From contig JBHJOC010000034.1 in the NCBI GenBank assembly GCA_050330095.1, forward strand, positions 1 to 64,000: DNA of 64,000 nt, written 5' to 3'. The notes under the pieces are model-generated. The model worked only from the letters and a program-made list of their open reading frames with translations. It was not told the DNA's origin and made no database searches. Positions 52,697-62,719 of the stretch are shown here, in pieces; within the stretch, counting starts at the first letter, position 1, and every line of letters begins with the position of its first letter. This DNA comes from JBCBWG01 sp036804185. GTDB lineage: Bacteria > Pseudomonadota > Alphaproteobacteria > Rhizobiales > Hyphomicrobiaceae. The translations under genes were made by a program, and so were the position numbers.

Positions 52697-53593
52697 TCAA
52701 CGTGGCGACAGACAGGGTGCGGTTTCGAGGACCTGCAGCGATTTCAGGTTCCCCCGGATCGCAAATGTCCCGTAGTCGATGAACAGGTCGCTCGAAACGC
52801 CGTTCTCGTAGAGCACGAACGACAGCTCGTACTCCGGGACCCCGTCCGACGGTTGCTCTTTCTGCTCGAAATAGCTGAGCGCCACGGGCCAGGCGCTGAG
52901 ACCAGCAAGAACGTCTCCACCCTCGACCTCTAAGCGATGGCCTTGTGCGCCGGCTGGTGTCGGCGGACCGATCACGGCGGTCGTGAGATAAACCTTCTCG
53001 CCACTATCGGATCCATCGAACAAGTGTGTGGTGATCGTGCGCTCGCCGGCCTGCGCAGCCTCGATCACGGCCTTGGTATGCTGGACCGGAAACAACGCTG
53101 CCCGCTCGATCCGAAGGGATTTCGTGCTCGGTTGTTGCAGGCTGAGATCAATGCCTTCCGGATCGGCTGCAGTTGTCCGACGCGCCGTTCCAGCCGTCCG
53201 CTTGGTCACGCGCCGATCCTGGAGTGTCTCGGAGGTGAAGACGAGTTCGCTGGCATTCGCGCGCTCTTCAAAGCCCGCGCGAATATCGCTCAAGGTCGCC
53301 TGCCCCTCACCGTTGGTCGATTGCGTCACGAACCGCATGGTTTGCTTGTAGCCACCACACTCGTCCGCAACCAGTTCGAAGGCAAGCCGGCCCTTGAGCT
53401 TTGCAACCCCCGCGGACGCACTCGTGCGCGCAAGCGACACGTCGTAAATGGCGCGGTGGGAGGCAAGGACCGTCGCGTTGGCCAATGCCACATCGGTGCG
53501 CGTGACCAAGAACCCTGCACTCACCGCACCGGTCGCAGCGAGACCGACGACCGCGGCCAAGCCTCCCGAGATAAAACGATCTCTGTACGTCAT
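52697..53593 (-). CDS. eipB: EipB-family cell envelope protein (DUF1849)
   Basis: A 298-aa exported protein starting at ATG 53593; a frame to 53743 has a poor N-terminus. A signal peptide or anchor (9-40) precedes a beta-rich domain with ASHRAIYDVSLARTSAS, KGRLAFELVADECGGY (C79), GVPEYELSFVLYENGVSSDL and the C-terminal APCL (C294). EipB of Brucella is a periplasmic ring of beta-strands closed by a disulphide between equivalent ends, needed for envelope integrity. The symbol is by homology. Confidence 0.88.
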   Translation of the reverse strand: MTYRDRFISGGLAAVVGLAATGAVSAGFLVTRTDVALANATVLASHRAIYDVSLARTSASAGVAKLKGRLAFELVADECGGYKQTMRFVTQSTNGEGQATLSDIRAGFEERANASELVFTSETLQDRRVTKRTAGTARRTTAADPEGIDLSLQQPSTKSLRIERAALFPVQHTKAVIEAAQAGERTITTHLFDGSDSGEKVYLTTAVIGPPTPAGAQGHRLEVEGGDVLAGLSAWPVALSYFEQKEQPSDGVPEYELSFVLYENGVSSDLFIDYGTFAIRGNLKSLQVLETAPCLSPR

Positions 53594-53877
53594 CTGATGA
53601 GGTCTCCAGCGCTCCACCTGCGTGAAGCGCGCTCGGGTTTCGATCTCGCTCTCTGTTCGCAGCGCAACGCCACCAAAACTAAAGCGCCCGCACCCCATCT
53701 TGAATTTGCTCGCCGCCGGCGACCTTGCGACATTGGCACGCACGGGCCTGCCGGCCCCCAGCGCCGCTCAGGCCCAACCGCGGCGGTTGCCAGCAAGGCT
53801 CCCCATAGGCCTGGAGCAGAAATGTCTCGATGAGATCGCGCATCCTATAGTCTCGCACCATAGCAGGAGGCTTCGCA

Positions 53878-54753
53878 ATGGTTGAACCCGTTCGGCATCT
53901 GAGGGACGTGTTCGGCGGCGAGCCCCGTCCCATTGCCCACCGCGGCCTCCATGATGCCGGTGAGGGACGGATCGAGAACACTTGGCCCGCATTCGCAGAA
54001 GCGATCAGGCAAGGTTTCGCGATCGAATGCGACATTCAAGCCAGCGCCGATGGCGTACCTATCGTCCACCACGATTCAACCCTCGATCGGCTGACAGACG
54101 AGCATGGCCCCCTCGTGGCACGAACGGCAGACCAGTTGGCGGCGATCCACTATCGCGCACAAGACGAGCGTCTAATTGCGCTCGAAGACCTCATCGAACG
54201 GATTGACGGCAAAGTGCCCCTGATCGTCGAAATCAAGACGGATTGGGTGCGGCGCGATCCCGTGTTCATCGCCAACACGGCGCTAGCCTGCCGTCGATCG
54301 CGCGGACCAATCGCGGTCAAATCGTTTGATCCTGATGCCATTGCGGAATTTCGCAACGCCGCCCCCGGCGTAATGCGTGGCATCGTTGCCGGGAACTACG
54401 TGGCGGGCAACTGGTGGAGCGCCTGCCTGTCGCCGGAACGCCAAGCCGGCCTGACCCATCTGTTCGATCGGGTTCGGCTGGATCCTCAGTTCATTTCCTA
54501 TCACGTCGGAGATCTTCCCTCCTCCGTCGTGCGTTATCTGCGTGAGGTGTGCGGGCTCGCCGTGATGGCCTGGACCGTTCGGACGCGAGCCGATTGGGAT
54601 CGGGCAGCACGGTATGCCGATGCTCCGGTTTTCGAAGGGCTTGCCGTCGATATCGTGCAGGACCTGTGGCGCATATGGCCCAGCGCCCCAGTCGATGGGC
54701 AAGCCGGGACAGGGGTGGGGGCCCATGATCCTGGCTCTGAGAGCGATCCATAA
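53878..54753 (+). CDS. glycerophosphodiester phosphodiesterase
   Basis: A 291-aa GDPD-fold enzyme releasing glycerol-3-phosphate from phospholipid headgroup diesters. Active-site residues are H21 and R22 (IAHRG), E33 and N34 (ENTWPAF), E50 and D52 (IECDIQ) and H64 (VHHDSTLDRLT). VEIKTDW matches the E-x-K segment. No signal peptide, so cytosolic. The gene reads away from eipB. Confidence 0.92.
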   Translation: MVEPVRHLRDVFGGEPRPIAHRGLHDAGEGRIENTWPAFAEAIRQGFAIECDIQASADGVPIVHHDSTLDRLTDEHGPLVARTADQLAAIHYRAQDERLIALEDLIERIDGKVPLIVEIKTDWVRRDPVFIANTALACRRSRGPIAVKSFDPDAIAEFRNAAPGVMRGIVAGNYVAGNWWSACLSPERQAGLTHLFDRVRLDPQFISYHVGDLPSSVVRYLREVCGLAVMAWTVRTRADWDRAARYADAPVFEGLAVDIVQDLWRIWPSAPVDGQAGTGVGAHDPGSESDP

Positions 54754-54843
54754 CCGCGTCCGAGATTGAGCCACGCGTTGGCCGCAGCCCGTTTGCCGAG
54801 CGATCGCGGGCGGGACCGGGGACAAGAATGAGAGGCTGGAAAG

Positions 54844-56073
54844 TTGACGCGCGAAGACGACCGACACGTTCCGCAGGCCGTTGGTGGATGTGAGCCAGTG
54901 GGCTCTGCCCCACCGTCGGCCACCGTTCGCCTCGTGCGCTCCCTGGCAGACATTGCGCCCGAGGCCTGGGACGCATGCGCTGTACCCGATCCGGCGACAC
55001 GCAATCCGTTCGTACAGCATGCGTTCCTGAAGGCGCTCGAGGAGTCCGGCACGGTCAGCGACCGGACCGGCTGGAGCCCCCATCATGTCGCCCTTGAGAT
55101 CGACGGGCGCCTTGCCGGTTGCGCCCCGGCCTATCTCAAGGCCCATAGCCAGGGCGAATATATCTTTGATTACGGATGGGCTGATGCCTACGAGCGCGCA
55201 GGCGGAGACTACTATCCTAAGCTGCAAATCGCAGTCCCTTTCACCCCCGTCCCTGGACCTCGATTACTGGTTGCGCCGACAGCCGGAACGACGCCGGTGC
55301 GCCAGACACTTGCGTCGGCGATCGGAGAGGTCGTGCGCCAGAACGGACTTTCATCGGCGCATGTGACATTCACCACCGAGACCGAATGGCGTGAGCTTGC
55401 GGCTGCCGGTTTCCTGCAACGCACCGATCAGCAATTTCATTGGACGAACCAGGGCTACAGTTCGTTCGAGCAGTTCCTGGAAAGCTTTGCATCCCGCAAG
55501 CGCAAGGCGGTTCGCAAGGAACGCGAGACGGCCCGCTCCGCCGGGCTCGATATCGAATGGCTGTTAGGTCGAGACATCACCGAGGCCCATTGGGACGCAT
55601 TCTTTGCGTTCTACTTGGATACCGGAAACCGCAAATGGGGCCGGCCTTACCTGAACCGGACATTCTTTTCGCTGCTCCATGAAGCCATGCCGGAGAGTTG
55701 TCTGCTGATCATGGCCCGCAAAGGTCCGGACTACATCGGCGGCGCCCTCAACCTCGTCGGCGGCGATTGCCTCTACGGACGATATTGGGGGGCAATCGAG
55801 CACTACGCCTGCCTTCATTTCGAGGTCTGCTACTACCAGGCCATCGAATATGCGATCGCAAACGGCCTGTCCCGCGTCGAAGCCGGCGCCCAAGGAGAGC
55901 ATAAGCTCGCGCGCGGCTACCTGCCGACGCCCACCTACTCGGCGCACTTCATCGCTGATCCGAGATTCAGAGCCGCTGTCTCGGATTTCCTCGCGCGCGA
56001 GCGACGGCATGTCGAACGCGCCATCGACGCGCTTACCACCTACGCGCCCTACAAGCGCGGGCCCGAGACCTGA
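54844..56073 (+). CDS. predicted N-acyltransferase, COG3146/DUF482
   Basis: A 409-aa two-lobed GNAT/FemAB-like protein. Family segments are WDACAVPDPATRNPFVQHAF, FLKALEESGTVSDRTGW, FDYGWADAYERAGGDYYPK, RRKAVRKERETA-like SRKRKAVRKERE and EAGAQGEHKLARGYLP. It may transfer an aminoacyl or acyl group; the function is unproven. The start is TTG at 54844 after GGAAAG because no in-frame ATG is placed well. It is monocistronic. Confidence 0.85.
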   Translation: MTREDDRHVPQAVGGCEPVGSAPPSATVRLVRSLADIAPEAWDACAVPDPATRNPFVQHAFLKALEESGTVSDRTGWSPHHVALEIDGRLAGCAPAYLKAHSQGEYIFDYGWADAYERAGGDYYPKLQIAVPFTPVPGPRLLVAPTAGTTPVRQTLASAIGEVVRQNGLSSAHVTFTTETEWRELAAAGFLQRTDQQFHWTNQGYSSFEQFLESFASRKRKAVRKERETARSAGLDIEWLLGRDITEAHWDAFFAFYLDTGNRKWGRPYLNRTFFSLLHEAMPESCLLIMARKGPDYIGGALNLVGGDCLYGRYWGAIEHYACLHFEVCYYQAIEYAIANGLSRVEAGAQGEHKLARGYLPTPTYSAHFIADPRFRAAVSDFLARERRHVERAIDALTTYAPYKRGPET

Positions 56074-56187
56074 GCGACACCACAGCACCATGTCTGAACC
56101 GGCTCAAGGCGCCGGTGACATGCCCCATGGCCAACGCTCGTCGACCCGAAAGCCAAGCCTCCGCCGCAGCCCTGCCCGTTCTCGATC

Positions 56188-56817
56188 CTAATACATCCCT
56201 CGCGCCTTCATCTCGGCGTCCATGGCGAGCGATTGTTCGATCGACAGCCCATCGACGTGGTCTGCGAGCATCTCGGAGTAGCTCGGCAGGATGCTTCGGT
56301 CGATCTGGCGCGCAGGGTCCCAGAGACCCGACCGGTTGAGGGCCTTCGCGCAGTGAAGGAACGCCTCCTCGACCGTGATCAATAGCCCGATGATCGGTGC
56401 ACGCCCCTGAACGGCGGATGCGGCCAGCAGATCGGCATCCTCGACAACGCGGGCGCGCCCGTTGATGCGCAGTGTCTCCGCCATGCCCGGAACGAACACC
56501 AGCATGCCGATACGTGTGTCCGTGAACAGGTTTGCGATATTGTCGAAGCGATTGTTGCCAATGCGATCGGGCAGCAGAACGTGGGTGTCGTCCAGAACCC
56601 GCAGAAATCCGGGGGGATCGCCCCGCGGCGAAACGTCGATCCCGGACGGGCCCACGGTCGAGATCACACAGAACGGCGAGAGCGCGAGGATCGCTTTGCA
56701 GTGCCGATCGAGCCTGGTGAGCACCTTGTCTGATGCGCGCTTCATCATCGCTGGGTGACGCGCCCGCACCGCCTCGATAGTTTCGACTTCTGACACCCAT
56801 TCTGGATCGAAAGTCAT
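56188..56817 (-). CDS. PPOX-type FMN-dependent flavoprotein
   Basis: A 209-aa flavin protein of the pyridoxamine phosphate oxidase-like barrel, resembling the MSMEG_1061 group. FCVISTVGPSGIDVSPRGDP and NNRFDNIANLFTDTRIGMLV, LRINGRARVV and HCAKALNRSGLWDP are characteristic. ATG 56817 has AGGAG 8 bases upstream; the frame to 57168 runs antisense through cobQ. The substrate is unknown; this is not PdxH. Confidence 0.88.
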   Translation of the reverse strand: MTFDPEWVSEVETIEAVRARHPAMMKRASDKVLTRLDRHCKAILALSPFCVISTVGPSGIDVSPRGDPPGFLRVLDDTHVLLPDRIGNNRFDNIANLFTDTRIGMLVFVPGMAETLRINGRARVVEDADLLAASAVQGRAPIIGLLITVEEAFLHCAKALNRSGLWDPARQIDRSILPSYSEMLADHVDGLSIEQSLAMDAEMKARGMY

Positions 56818-56889
56818 GCTTACCCGCTCCTGCCGCCAAAGTGCCGACACCCAAGCTTGCCAGGTTTGGACGCGCCCGCAAGCGGTGTC

Positions 56890-58443
56890 ATGCCAACAGG
56901 GTTGCGCCCGTGTTGGACCACGCGCGTGACTAAATCTGCTGGCGAAGCGCGACACCCCGCGGTCATGATCCAGGGCACCGGCTCGAACGTCGGCAAATCG
57001 CTGATCGTTGCTGGTCTCTGTCGCGCGTTTCGGCGGCGGGGTCTCACGGTACGGCCGTTCAAGCCGCAAAACATGTCGAACAATGCCGCTGCAACGCCAG
57101 ACGGTGGCGAGATCGGTCGCGCGCAGGCCCTCCAGGCGCGGGCCGCTGGCACGCCGCCGAGTGTGCACATGAACCCGGTGCTCTTGAAACCCGAGAGTGA
57201 AACGGGGTCACAGGTGATCGTGCAGGGCCACCGGTGGGCAACGCTGAAAGCGCGCGCGTACGGAGCCCGAAAGCATGAGTTGCTTCCAGCCGTCCTCGAC
57301 AGTTTCGAGCGCATCGGTGCTGGCGCCGATCTTGTGGTGGTTGAGGGTGCCGGCAGTCCAGCAGAAGTCAATTTGCGCGCGGGCGATATCGCAAACATGG
57401 GCTTTGCCGAGGCAGCCGACGTCCCCGTCATCCTCGTTGGCGACATCGACCGTGGCGGTGTGATTGCGAGCCTCGTTGGGTGCCATGCGGTGCTGGAGCC
57501 ATCCGAGGTCGGGCGCATCAAGGCCTTCCTGATCAACCGGTTCCGCGGCGATCCGACGTTGTTCGACGAAGGGCTCTCGGTCATCGAGGCCCGAACGGGC
57601 TGGCGCTCGCTCGGTGTTGTTCCCTACTGGCCGCAGGCCGCTCGCCTGCCGGCTGAGGACTCCGTCGATCTCGACACCAGACCGACGGCCTTGCACCGCG
57701 CGGGAGCCGTCATCCATATCGCCGTCCCGCGCCTTCCGAGGATCGCCAACTTCGACGATCTCGACCCGCTGCGGCTCGAACCGCGGATCGCCGTGACGAT
57801 GGTCGAGCCGGGAACCGCCATTCCGGGCCACGTGCACCTTGTGATCTTGCCAGGCTCGAAAGCAACGCGCGCTGACCTCACGCACTTGCGCGCCAATGGC
57901 TGGGATATCGACATCCTCGCACACGTGCGTCGCGGCGGGCATGTGCTCGGGCTCTGCGGCGGCTATCAGATGCTCGGTCGAACGATCAGCGATCCCGAGG
58001 GCCAGGAGGGACAGCCTGGCTCCGATCAGGGTCTTGGGCTGCTCGACGTCGAAACCGTGCTGACAGGCGACAAGACGGTGCGCGTTGTCCATGCAGAGCA
58101 CCTCGAGACAGGCCTGCCACTCGAGGGGTATGAAATCCACCTCGGCCAGACACGCGGCACGGATTGTAACCGCCCTGTGTTTACGCTCGAGGACGGTCGC
58201 CCAGATGGTGCCATGTCGACCGACGGTCGCGTTATGGGAACGTATGTGCACGGGATCTTCTCGAACGACACATTCCGCAGGCATGTCCTCGCGCGCCTCG
58301 ATGGCACGAACCGTCGTGGGCCACGGTTCGACTACAATGCGACCATCGAAACAACGCTCGATGGTCTAGCCGACCATCTGGAGCGTCATGCCGATCTCGA
58401 CATGATCCTGAAGATCGCCCGGACGCGGTCAAGTCTGACCTGA
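56890..58443 (+). CDS. cobQ: cobyric acid synthase
   Basis: A 517-aa glutamine-dependent amidotransferase that amidates four carboxylates of adenosylcobyrinate. The P-loop is GTGSNVGKS (29-37), followed by FKPQNMSNNA and HMNPVLLKP. The C-terminal glutaminase has its nucleophile C356 in LGLCGGYQMLG and GTYVHGIF. An ATG at 56890 is chosen over TTG at 56857 and GTG at 56926; none has a strong ribosome binding site. The 3' end overlaps cobD by 15 bases, convergently. Confidence 0.95.
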   Translation: MPTGLRPCWTTRVTKSAGEARHPAVMIQGTGSNVGKSLIVAGLCRAFRRRGLTVRPFKPQNMSNNAAATPDGGEIGRAQALQARAAGTPPSVHMNPVLLKPESETGSQVIVQGHRWATLKARAYGARKHELLPAVLDSFERIGAGADLVVVEGAGSPAEVNLRAGDIANMGFAEAADVPVILVGDIDRGGVIASLVGCHAVLEPSEVGRIKAFLINRFRGDPTLFDEGLSVIEARTGWRSLGVVPYWPQAARLPAEDSVDLDTRPTALHRAGAVIHIAVPRLPRIANFDDLDPLRLEPRIAVTMVEPGTAIPGHVHLVILPGSKATRADLTHLRANGWDIDILAHVRRGGHVLGLCGGYQMLGRTISDPEGQEGQPGSDQGLGLLDVETVLTGDKTVRVVHAEHLETGLPLEGYEIHLGQTRGTDCNRPVFTLEDGRPDGAMSTDGRVMGTYVHGIFSNDTFRRHVLARLDGTNRRGPRFDYNATIETTLDGLADHLERHADLDMILKIARTRSSLT

Positions 58444-59424
58444 GACCCAAACCAGAACGACAGCAGCGATGCCCGCAACGAGCGTCGCATGGACGACGCA
58501 AGCGGCAACGAACACCCGAAGCGCGCGGTCGATATCGGCCGGGGCCGCCGCGCGACGGCCCGCTTCATTGAGCCACGGATCTTCGACCGCGACGCCAGCG
58601 TAGGTGCGGGGCCCAGCCAGTGCCAGCCCAAGCCCGCCAGCCATTGCAGCCTCGGGCCAGCCCGCATTCGGCGATTTGTGTTTTCGCGCATCGGTGATCA
58701 TCGCGCGCAGAGCTGGAGCTGGCCTCCCGCCGACGAGGCCGGACGCGACGATGACGAAACATCCGGAAAGCCTCGCCGGCAACAGGTTGGCGAGATCGTC
58801 AAGGCGCGCGGCCCCCCAGCCGAACGCAAAATATCTCGGACTTTTGTGGCCGATCATGCTGTCAGCGGTGTTCAGCGCCTTGTAGGCGACCATCCCTGGC
58901 AGGCCTGCGACCAGATACCAGAATGCGGGCGCGACAACGCCATCGGAGAAGTTCTCGGCCGTGGTCTCGATCGCAGCTCTTGCGACGCCCGCTTCGTCGA
59001 GGGTTGCAGGATCCCGGCCAACGACCATCGAAACCGCAGCACGTGCTTGCTCAAGACCGCCCGTCGTAAATGCCCGGGCCACCCGATTGACGTGAACGTA
59101 GAGACTATTCTGGGCAAGCAGGACGGCGACGAGCACGACCTCGAGGACGAGACCGAACGGCAACGCACGACAGATTTGGTGGAGGCCAAGACCGGCGGCG
59201 CCGGCCATGCCGAGAAGCGCGACAAGTGCCAGGATGCCCGCGCATCTGCGGGCTGCCTCGCTCCAAGCCGCCCGGTTCAGCGCGCGTTCGAGCCAACCAA
59301 TCATGCGGCCAAACAGAACGACCGGATGGGGAAGGCGACGCCAGAGCCAATCCGGATCGCCGACGACCGCATCGAGGGCAAGCGCCAGCACGAGGATGAG
59401 GGCGACTGCGGGATCGAGGATCAT
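58429..59424 (-). CDS. cobD: adenosylcobinamide-phosphate synthase
   Basis: A 331-aa inner-membrane protein (CbiB/CobD) that attaches aminopropanol phosphate to cobyric acid. ALDAVVGDPDWLWRRLPHPV, GRDPATLDEAGVARAAIETT, ENFSDGVVAPAFWYLVAGLP, YKALNTADSMIGHKSPRY and FGWGAARLDDLANLLPARLS are characteristic. Four or five hydrophobic segments are visible. It overlaps the stop of btuF by four bases (ATGA), so the two are coupled. Confidence 0.95.
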   Translation of the reverse strand: MILDPAVALILVLALALDAVVGDPDWLWRRLPHPVVLFGRMIGWLERALNRAAWSEAARRCAGILALVALLGMAGAAGLGLHQICRALPFGLVLEVVLVAVLLAQNSLYVHVNRVARAFTTGGLEQARAAVSMVVGRDPATLDEAGVARAAIETTAENFSDGVVAPAFWYLVAGLPGMVAYKALNTADSMIGHKSPRYFAFGWGAARLDDLANLLPARLSGCFVIVASGLVGGRPAPALRAMITDARKHKSPNAGWPEAAMAGGLGLALAGPRTYAGVAVEDPWLNEAGRRAAAPADIDRALRVFVAACVVHATLVAGIAAVVLVWVSGQT

Positions 59425-60302
59425 CGGCGGGACGCAGTTCCGGCGATCTCAGCAAGCCGCTGCGCCACCAAGCCCAACGCTGCAGCAACCTGCGGCCCCC
59501 CACACGTGACAGTGTTGCTCGGGATTGCGATCCAGCGATCACGGGGCACAACGCCAGCAAGGGCCGGGTGGGCGAGCAGCGCCTGACCTTGGTCGAGAAT
59601 GGGGCCAAATCCGGGCAGGCGTGTCGCCTCGGGGTCGCTCGAGAACAGCAAGATCGCGTCCGGTGCGAGTTTCAGGATCGTCTCCAGGTCGGTGCGCACG
59701 ACGCGCCCACCAAAGGCAACCTCGGCGCCCGCGTTGCGCGCCCCGACGGAACGCAGGAGGTCGTCGATCAAGGTCCCGGCGCCTGACACAAAACCGCGGC
59801 GCTGCAACTGAAGAACGCGCACACCAGCTGCGATCGGGCGTACGCGAGCGATCTGGCGATCGAGCGCTTCGACGGCTGCGCGCCCGCGCTCCGGCTGGCC
59901 GAAAATATCGGCTGCATTCAGGATCGTGGCACGCGTCTCTGCGAGTGTGGCAGGTGTCGAGAAAAGTTCGACCCGTAAACCGAGGTAGGCCAGCCGCTGG
60001 CGTGTCTCGCGTCGGGTAAAGCGCCCGGCGACGACGAGATCGGGCTCCAGTTTCAAGACCTCTTCCGCCTGCCCCCTGATGCGCAACACCCCTTCTGCGC
60101 GATCCGAAAAGTACGACATCGAGGGATCGTCCACGTGATGGGTGAGAGCTTGGATCTGGGCTCGGTCGGCCAAGGCGAGCAGCAGCTGGTCCGTGCAAGC
60201 ATTGATCGACACGATCCGTTGTGGCGCTGCTGCGACAGGCGCAGCCATCGCCGCGCAGGTCGCAAGCATCGCCCAAACGGCAACGGCGAGACGCGTTCGC
60301 AT
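59421..60302 (-). CDS. btuF: cobalamin ABC transporter substrate-binding protein
   Basis: A 293-aa periplasmic binding protein with a signal peptide (1-26, ending PVAAAP). RIVSINACTDQLLLALADRA, AEEVLKLEPDLVVAG, LETILKLAPDAILLFSS and GGPQVAAALGLVAQRLAE match BtuF/vitamin B12-type binding proteins. The start at 60302 avoids the non-signal extension to 60389. Divergent from btuB; partner of the permease and ATPase at 62.7-64.0 kb. Confidence 0.88.
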   Translation of the reverse strand: MRTRLAVAVWAMLATCAAMAAPVAAAPQRIVSINACTDQLLLALADRAQIQALTHHVDDPSMSYFSDRAEGVLRIRGQAEEVLKLEPDLVVAGRFTRRETRQRLAYLGLRVELFSTPATLAETRATILNAADIFGQPERGRAAVEALDRQIARVRPIAAGVRVLQLQRRGFVSGAGTLIDDLLRSVGARNAGAEVAFGGRVVRTDLETILKLAPDAILLFSSDPEATRLPGFGPILDQGQALLAHPALAGVVPRDRWIAIPSNTVTCGGPQVAAALGLVAQRLAEIAGTASRR

Positions 60303-60470
60303 CGCTATGCGCCTCACGGAACCCGCATGCCGGTGGCGCAGACGCGTCTCAGCCGACAGCCGAACAGCATCATGGCTCGATCTGTCCATTGTGGTTTGCC
60401 CTCCGCGCTGCTAGCCGCTGTCCGGCCGTGACACATCCCGTGGCGGCGCCGGCCCCGCAATCGCGGCGCT

Positions 60471-60498
60471 GGAAAACCGATCTTGACGAGGTTTTTTC
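60471..60498 (+). promoter_or_regulatory. hairpin that may mask the btuB ribosome binding site
   Basis: AAAACC (60473-60478) pairs with GGTTTT (60490-60495), and the GAGG site at 60488-60491 lies at the edge of that stem, 10 bases before the btuB ATG. A T-run follows. It could control translation or end transcription early. No B12-box of a cobalamin riboswitch is visible nearby. Confidence 0.4.
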
Positions 60499-60501
60499 GG
60501 A

Positions 60502-62676
60502 ATGCGTCATGCGTCTCGTCCGGCGATCCGGACGCTTGTGTCTATCGCCTGCACTCTCGGCATCGCAAGCGCTGCATCGGCACAGCAAGCGCCAGATGCG
60601 GCAAGCAGCGCCCAAGCCCCGAACCAGTCTCAGGCCCTTCCGCTTCAACTTCCAGAGGTCGTCGTCGAGGCGCCGAAACCACCGCCGATTGCGCGGCCTA
60701 CCGCGACAGATCCAGGACCTGCCGCCCAGGCCCGCGCGCCATCTCAGTCTCAACCAAGCAGACAAGCGCCGCGCCAGAGCGGACAGGTACCACCGCAACA
60801 GCAAACCGGGCCTGTTGAGGAGGCGGCCGGCTCCGATGGCCTTGCAGAGGCTCCTATCGTGGTATCGGCCGACCGAGGCGTGTCCGCAATCGGGGCGACC
60901 GCAAGTGCGATTACGGTTGTTGGGCCGGCCGAGATCGAACGGGCGCGGGGGACTGGCGCATCCGTCGAGGAGGTACTGCGCGGCGTCCCCGGCCTCGCGA
61001 TCCGGCGATCCGGCGGCATTGGCGGTGGCACCGATATTTCGATCCGCGGTGCCGACAGTGACCAGACGCTTGTCATGATCGATGGCATTCCGGTGAACGA
61101 TAGCGCGAGCGCTCAAGGCGGCTTCGATTTCAGCGTGTTGTCGCTCGCAAACGTTGCGCGCGTGGAAGTACTGCGCGGTCCGCAGTCGGGTCTCTACGGC
61201 GGCGATGCGATCGGCGGTGTGATCAACATCATCACGCGCCAGGGATCAGGCCCGCCGCGTGGGTTTGCAGAGATCGAGGGCGGATCGTTTGGGACATTCG
61301 GGCAGCGCGGGGGTGTCAGCGGCTCGAGCGGTCGGCTGAGCTACGCGATCGGACTCAGCAACTTCTATTCCAGCGGCTTCTCGCGCCGCAGCGACGACAA
61401 TGAAGCCGATTCAACCAGAAAGCAGGCGATTTCAGCGCACCTCGGCTATCAGATCTCGGACACCCTGAAGCTTGGTGCCCGGTTTGGATACTATGGTCTC
61501 GAGGCCGAGATCGACCAGCTCTCTACATCACGATCCGACGCCGGCAACACCTTCGACCGGCAGTTCCTGGAAGGTGCGCTCTCGGCCACGCTGACGTCTT
61601 TCGGCGGTGCCCTCGAGACGCGCGCGGTCCTGTTTGCCAACCAGACCACCCGCGATGTGCGCGAGTGCCGCAACCTTGCCTGTTCGAGCCGGCAAACGAC
61701 AGAGTTCGCAGGCGAGCGCTACGGCGCGGAGATCACATCGACGGTCAAGGTGCGTGATGGCCTGGATCGCCTGACTTTGGGCGGCCGCATACTCAATGAG
61801 TCCGGCGCGCAGCAAAACCAGTTGACCGGCGGGGCCCTCAACCGGCCGTACGACATCTCTGAGACCCATCGCGCAATCTACGCCGGCTACGGCTTCAGTC
61901 CGTTCGAACGCCTTTCGTTGTCGTTCGCAGGTCGGCTCGACGACTTCGGCTCAGGCGATTTCGAGGGCACGTACCGGCTGTCTGCAGCATTTTCCGTGCC
62001 TGAAACCGGGAGCAAGCTGCGCGCAAGTTTCGGCACCGGCATCAAGGCGCCGACCATCTTCCAGCGCTTCGACGCGACCTTCGGCAACGCAGGTCTCGAA
62101 ACTGAACGCAGCCGCGGCTTCGACATCGGCCTCGATCAATCCCTGCTGGCTGGCCGCGCAGAGCTGTCGATCACGTACTTCGACAACAAAATCGACAACC
62201 TCATCATTTTCGTCGGCAGCACTCTGACGGGAACTTATGAGAATGTTGACGCGGCCGAGACGAAAGGCGTCGAAGTTGCGGGCGAATGGCGGATGACCGA
62301 CTGGGCGCGGTTCCGGGCCGCCTATACCTACCTCGATGCAATCGACGCAACCACCGGGGCCCGACTGCGCCAGCGCCCCGAACACGAGGGAAAGGTCACG
62401 CTTGCCTTCCAACCGGTTCCGGCCGCCTATCTCGCTGCAACGGCGGTCTTCCAAAGCGATCATTTCAACCTGGCGTTCCTGCCATCAAACCCGGGTCGCG
62501 ACCGCCAGCAGGTCGAAGGATTCGTACGCTTCGATCTCGATGCCTCCTATGACCTCAGCGATGAGGCGACTGTGTTCGTGAGAGCAGAGAATGTCACAGA
62601 TGAGGTCTACGAGGTGAACCGCGGCTTCAATACCCCACGGCGTTCGGCTTACGGTGGCGTAAGGGTGCGTTTTTAG
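60502..62676 (+). CDS. btuB: TonB-dependent vitamin B12 receptor
   Basis: A 724-aa outer-membrane barrel. The signal peptide (about 1-28) is followed by an unusual Pro/Gln/Ala-rich stretch to about residue 110. The TonB box region and plug begin PIVVSADRGVSAIGATASAI and contain LRGVPGLAIRRSGG, ISIRGADSDQTLVMIDGIPV and RVEVLRGPQSGLYGGDAIGG. The protein closes YGGVRVRF with a terminal aromatic. The neighbouring btuC, btuD, btuF and cob genes support cobalamin as ligand. Confidence 0.92.
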   Translation: MRHASRPAIRTLVSIACTLGIASAASAQQAPDAASSAQAPNQSQALPLQLPEVVVEAPKPPPIARPTATDPGPAAQARAPSQSQPSRQAPRQSGQVPPQQQTGPVEEAAGSDGLAEAPIVVSADRGVSAIGATASAITVVGPAEIERARGTGASVEEVLRGVPGLAIRRSGGIGGGTDISIRGADSDQTLVMIDGIPVNDSASAQGGFDFSVLSLANVARVEVLRGPQSGLYGGDAIGGVINIITRQGSGPPRGFAEIEGGSFGTFGQRGGVSGSSGRLSYAIGLSNFYSSGFSRRSDDNEADSTRKQAISAHLGYQISDTLKLGARFGYYGLEAEIDQLSTSRSDAGNTFDRQFLEGALSATLTSFGGALETRAVLFANQTTRDVRECRNLACSSRQTTEFAGERYGAEITSTVKVRDGLDRLTLGGRILNESGAQQNQLTGGALNRPYDISETHRAIYAGYGFSPFERLSLSFAGRLDDFGSGDFEGTYRLSAAFSVPETGSKLRASFGTGIKAPTIFQRFDATFGNAGLETERSRGFDIGLDQSLLAGRAELSITYFDNKIDNLIIFVGSTLTGTYENVDAAETKGVEVAGEWRMTDWARFRAAYTYLDAIDATTGARLRQRPEHEGKVTLAFQPVPAAYLAATAVFQSDHFNLAFLPSNPGRDRQQVEGFVRFDLDASYDLSDEATVFVRAENVTDEVYEVNRGFNTPRRSAYGGVRVRF

Positions 62677-62719
62677 GGTCCGCACGTAACGTCCAAAAGG
62701 GCTGCCGGGGTCGCGAGTG

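Noticed and set aside
60303..60501. Cobalamin riboswitch
   Set aside because: Neither the B12 box nor the conserved core was found on either strand; a profile search would be needed to be sure.
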